From Rhizomucor pusillus (lineage: Eukaryota; Mucoromycota; Mucoromycetes; Mucorales; Lichtheimiaceae), in assembly GCA_900175165.2 (NCBI GenBank), contig FWWN02000648.1, positions 1 through 42,625 of the forward strand: 42,625 bases of DNA. Reading direction: 5' to 3'. The translations under genes and the position numbers were made by a program. Positions 41,648 through 42,625 of this stretch are shown here, one piece after another. Numbering within the stretch: position 1 is the first letter of the stretch; every line of letters begins with the position of its first letter. A model generated the notes under the pieces. The model worked only from the letters and a program-made list of their open reading frames with translations. It was not told the origin of the DNA and ran no database searches.

Positions 41648-42260
41648 ATGTCAAACCAATCAGTTACCTATTCCAAGGCGAGATTTCCTAATGGCGACTA
41701 CGAAGAAGTTGCCAAAGCAAAATTTGATCAGTCTAAGAACGCTTATGTGGACTTCAGTCTCGACATTGGTTGGGCCGTGCGCGGAGAATACAGCAGCTGC
41801 TATTCAAAACCGAAACCAGAAATTAGACGATACAAGAGGAAATGCTGTGGACATATCGTCTGCGAAAACGATAATTGCAATTTAAAGAATCAACAGCTTC
41901 GTCCATGCGGGGACAAAAAGGCTTTGGAGAAGCAGCTAGAGAAAAGTTGCGCGACTTGTGGATTCCGGTTTGCTCATTACGAATGTCCAGTCGAAGCTTT
42001 CTTCAGATTTTCCGGCGAACAATGCGTCCTTCAACATAAAGGAATTCACAGCAACAACGTAGAAGATACATATCTCACAAAGCATTTAAGCGTTGAAGAG
42101 AGCCAAAGATCGATGATGCTGTCAGGAGTACGCATAACTTGAGAGCTAAAGCGGCTACCGTTGGCATTAATCCAAAGACGGGGCAAGTCATGCCTTCTCT
42201 ACTGGAGATCAACCCTGGAAGAGTGGGGGGACACTACGGCCAATGGCTTGAACCGGGATA
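41648..42260 (+). pseudogene. GCM/WRKY-type zinc-finger, MULE-like transposase N-terminus (broken)
   Basis: From the ATG at 41648 the frame reads FPNGDYEEVAKAKFDQSKNA, VDFSLDIGWAVRGEYSS, IRRYKRKCCGHIVCENDNC, SCATCGFRFAHYECPVEAFF and CVLQHKGIHSNN. This is the Cys/His pattern of GCM/WRKY-like zinc fingers found at the start of Mutator-like transposases in Mucoromycota (recalled from the family, not searched). It stops at 42140-42142. A downstream piece in another frame, TVGINPKTGQVMPSLLEINP at about 42157-42216, is what should follow, so a frameshift lies near 42130-42150. No MULE catalytic domain is seen before the window ends. Confidence 0.6.
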
Positions 42261-42625
42261 TCCCCCCTTGGATTCCCGGTAAGTATGTCCAGTAGTTTTA
42301 AAGGATGGTACGCTATATTACTCGATGCGTGCATTGATTTTTTTGAATCCACGCCGCTTAACAATACCGTCGACATGGATAGTAAAGATATCACCTCGTT
42401 GAATGTATTCTTCTACGACACTCGCAGGGCGCTGGCTACTGCATCGGAATCCTATCTCGTCATCCGATTGCAAGCAGATATACAACTACCCTTATACATT
42501 GTAGTATCGAAATGTGTTATAGTGTACGACGAGCCCGGAACAAGTACGTTGTAATCCGCTTTGTAGTCCGTCGGCCTCAATAGGTTGCGCATCTCGACTA
42601 GACGGCCATCATCAACACGGACATG
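42261..42625. other. Window end, possible continuation of the element
   Basis: An open frame at 42285-42554 is not recognisable and shows no transposase motifs. It may be decayed sequence of the same element or flanking DNA. Nothing else is supported to the end. Confidence 0.3.

Noticed and set aside
1..42625. CRISPR arrays, rRNA genes, biosynthetic gene clusters, telomeric repeats
   Set aside because: Looked for and not found; gene structure is eukaryotic and the neighbours are unrelated housekeeping genes.

Overview
This is a stretch of fungal nuclear DNA. The genes are dense and split by many short introns (mostly 50-80 nt, GT..AG). The gene set is eukaryotic housekeeping: proteasome lid, NEDDylation, Fe-S assembly, aspartyl-tRNA synthetase, SNARE, SSU processome. 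The transposase remnants look like the Tc1/mariner and GCM-type elements common in Mucoromycota, so an early-diverging, mucoralean-type fungus is my best inference. No species can be named from sequence alone. All exon joins below were worked out by eye from reading frame, splice sites and family conservation; no search was run.

Layout. 1-660: remnant of a Tc1/mariner transposase with a phased repeat array. 816-2887 (-): secreted, probably GPI-anchored LRR protein whose exons match the repeats. 3217-3924 (+): small C2 protein. 4425-6028 (+): tyrosine aminotransferase. 6377-7015 (+): ISU1. 7791-8612 (+): UBC12. 8923-12586 (+): ankyrin/anillin-homology/PH protein. 12830-14983 (+): membrane glycosyltransferase with a GT8-like half and a GT64 half. 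15415-17212 (+): RPN5. 17.3-21.0 kb: decayed coding fragments, a dispersed repeat and a possible tRNA-Glu relic. 21064-22962 (+): cytosolic aspartyl-tRNA synthetase. 23048-24342 (-): LCP5/neuroguidin. 24458-27480 (+): DDHD phospholipase. 27775-29462 (+): peroxisomal SCP2-type thiolase. 29.5-31.7 kb: second repeat copy and another decayed gene. 31709-33481 (+): SEC2/Rabin8-like Rab exchange factor. 33702-34254 (-): small multi-span membrane protein. 34742-36018 (+): TLG2/syntaxin-16 SNARE interrupted by an in-frame TAG. 36177-37668 (-): GH27-type alpha-galactosidase. 37882-38353 (+): FMC1 LYR-like protein. 38485-39259: palindromic Tc1/mariner derivative. 39.3-41.6 kb: third repeat copy and gene-poor DNA. 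41648-42260 (+): start of a GCM/MULE-like transposase, frameshifted.

Functional links are loose, as expected for a fungal chromosome. SEC2 (exocytic Rab GEF), TLG2 (TGN/endosome SNARE), the anillin-like protein (cortex/septum) and the glycosyltransferase (secretory pathway) all bear on membrane traffic and cell-surface growth. Several neighbours share short divergent promoters (LCP5/DDHD, alpha-galactosidase/FMC1, LRR/C2). I see no CRISPR, rRNA, biosynthetic cluster or clearly new multi-gene system. The best leads are the GT8-like/GT64 fusion, the ankyrin-anillin fusion, the exon-per-repeat LRR gene, the interrupted TLG2 and the palindromic transposon.
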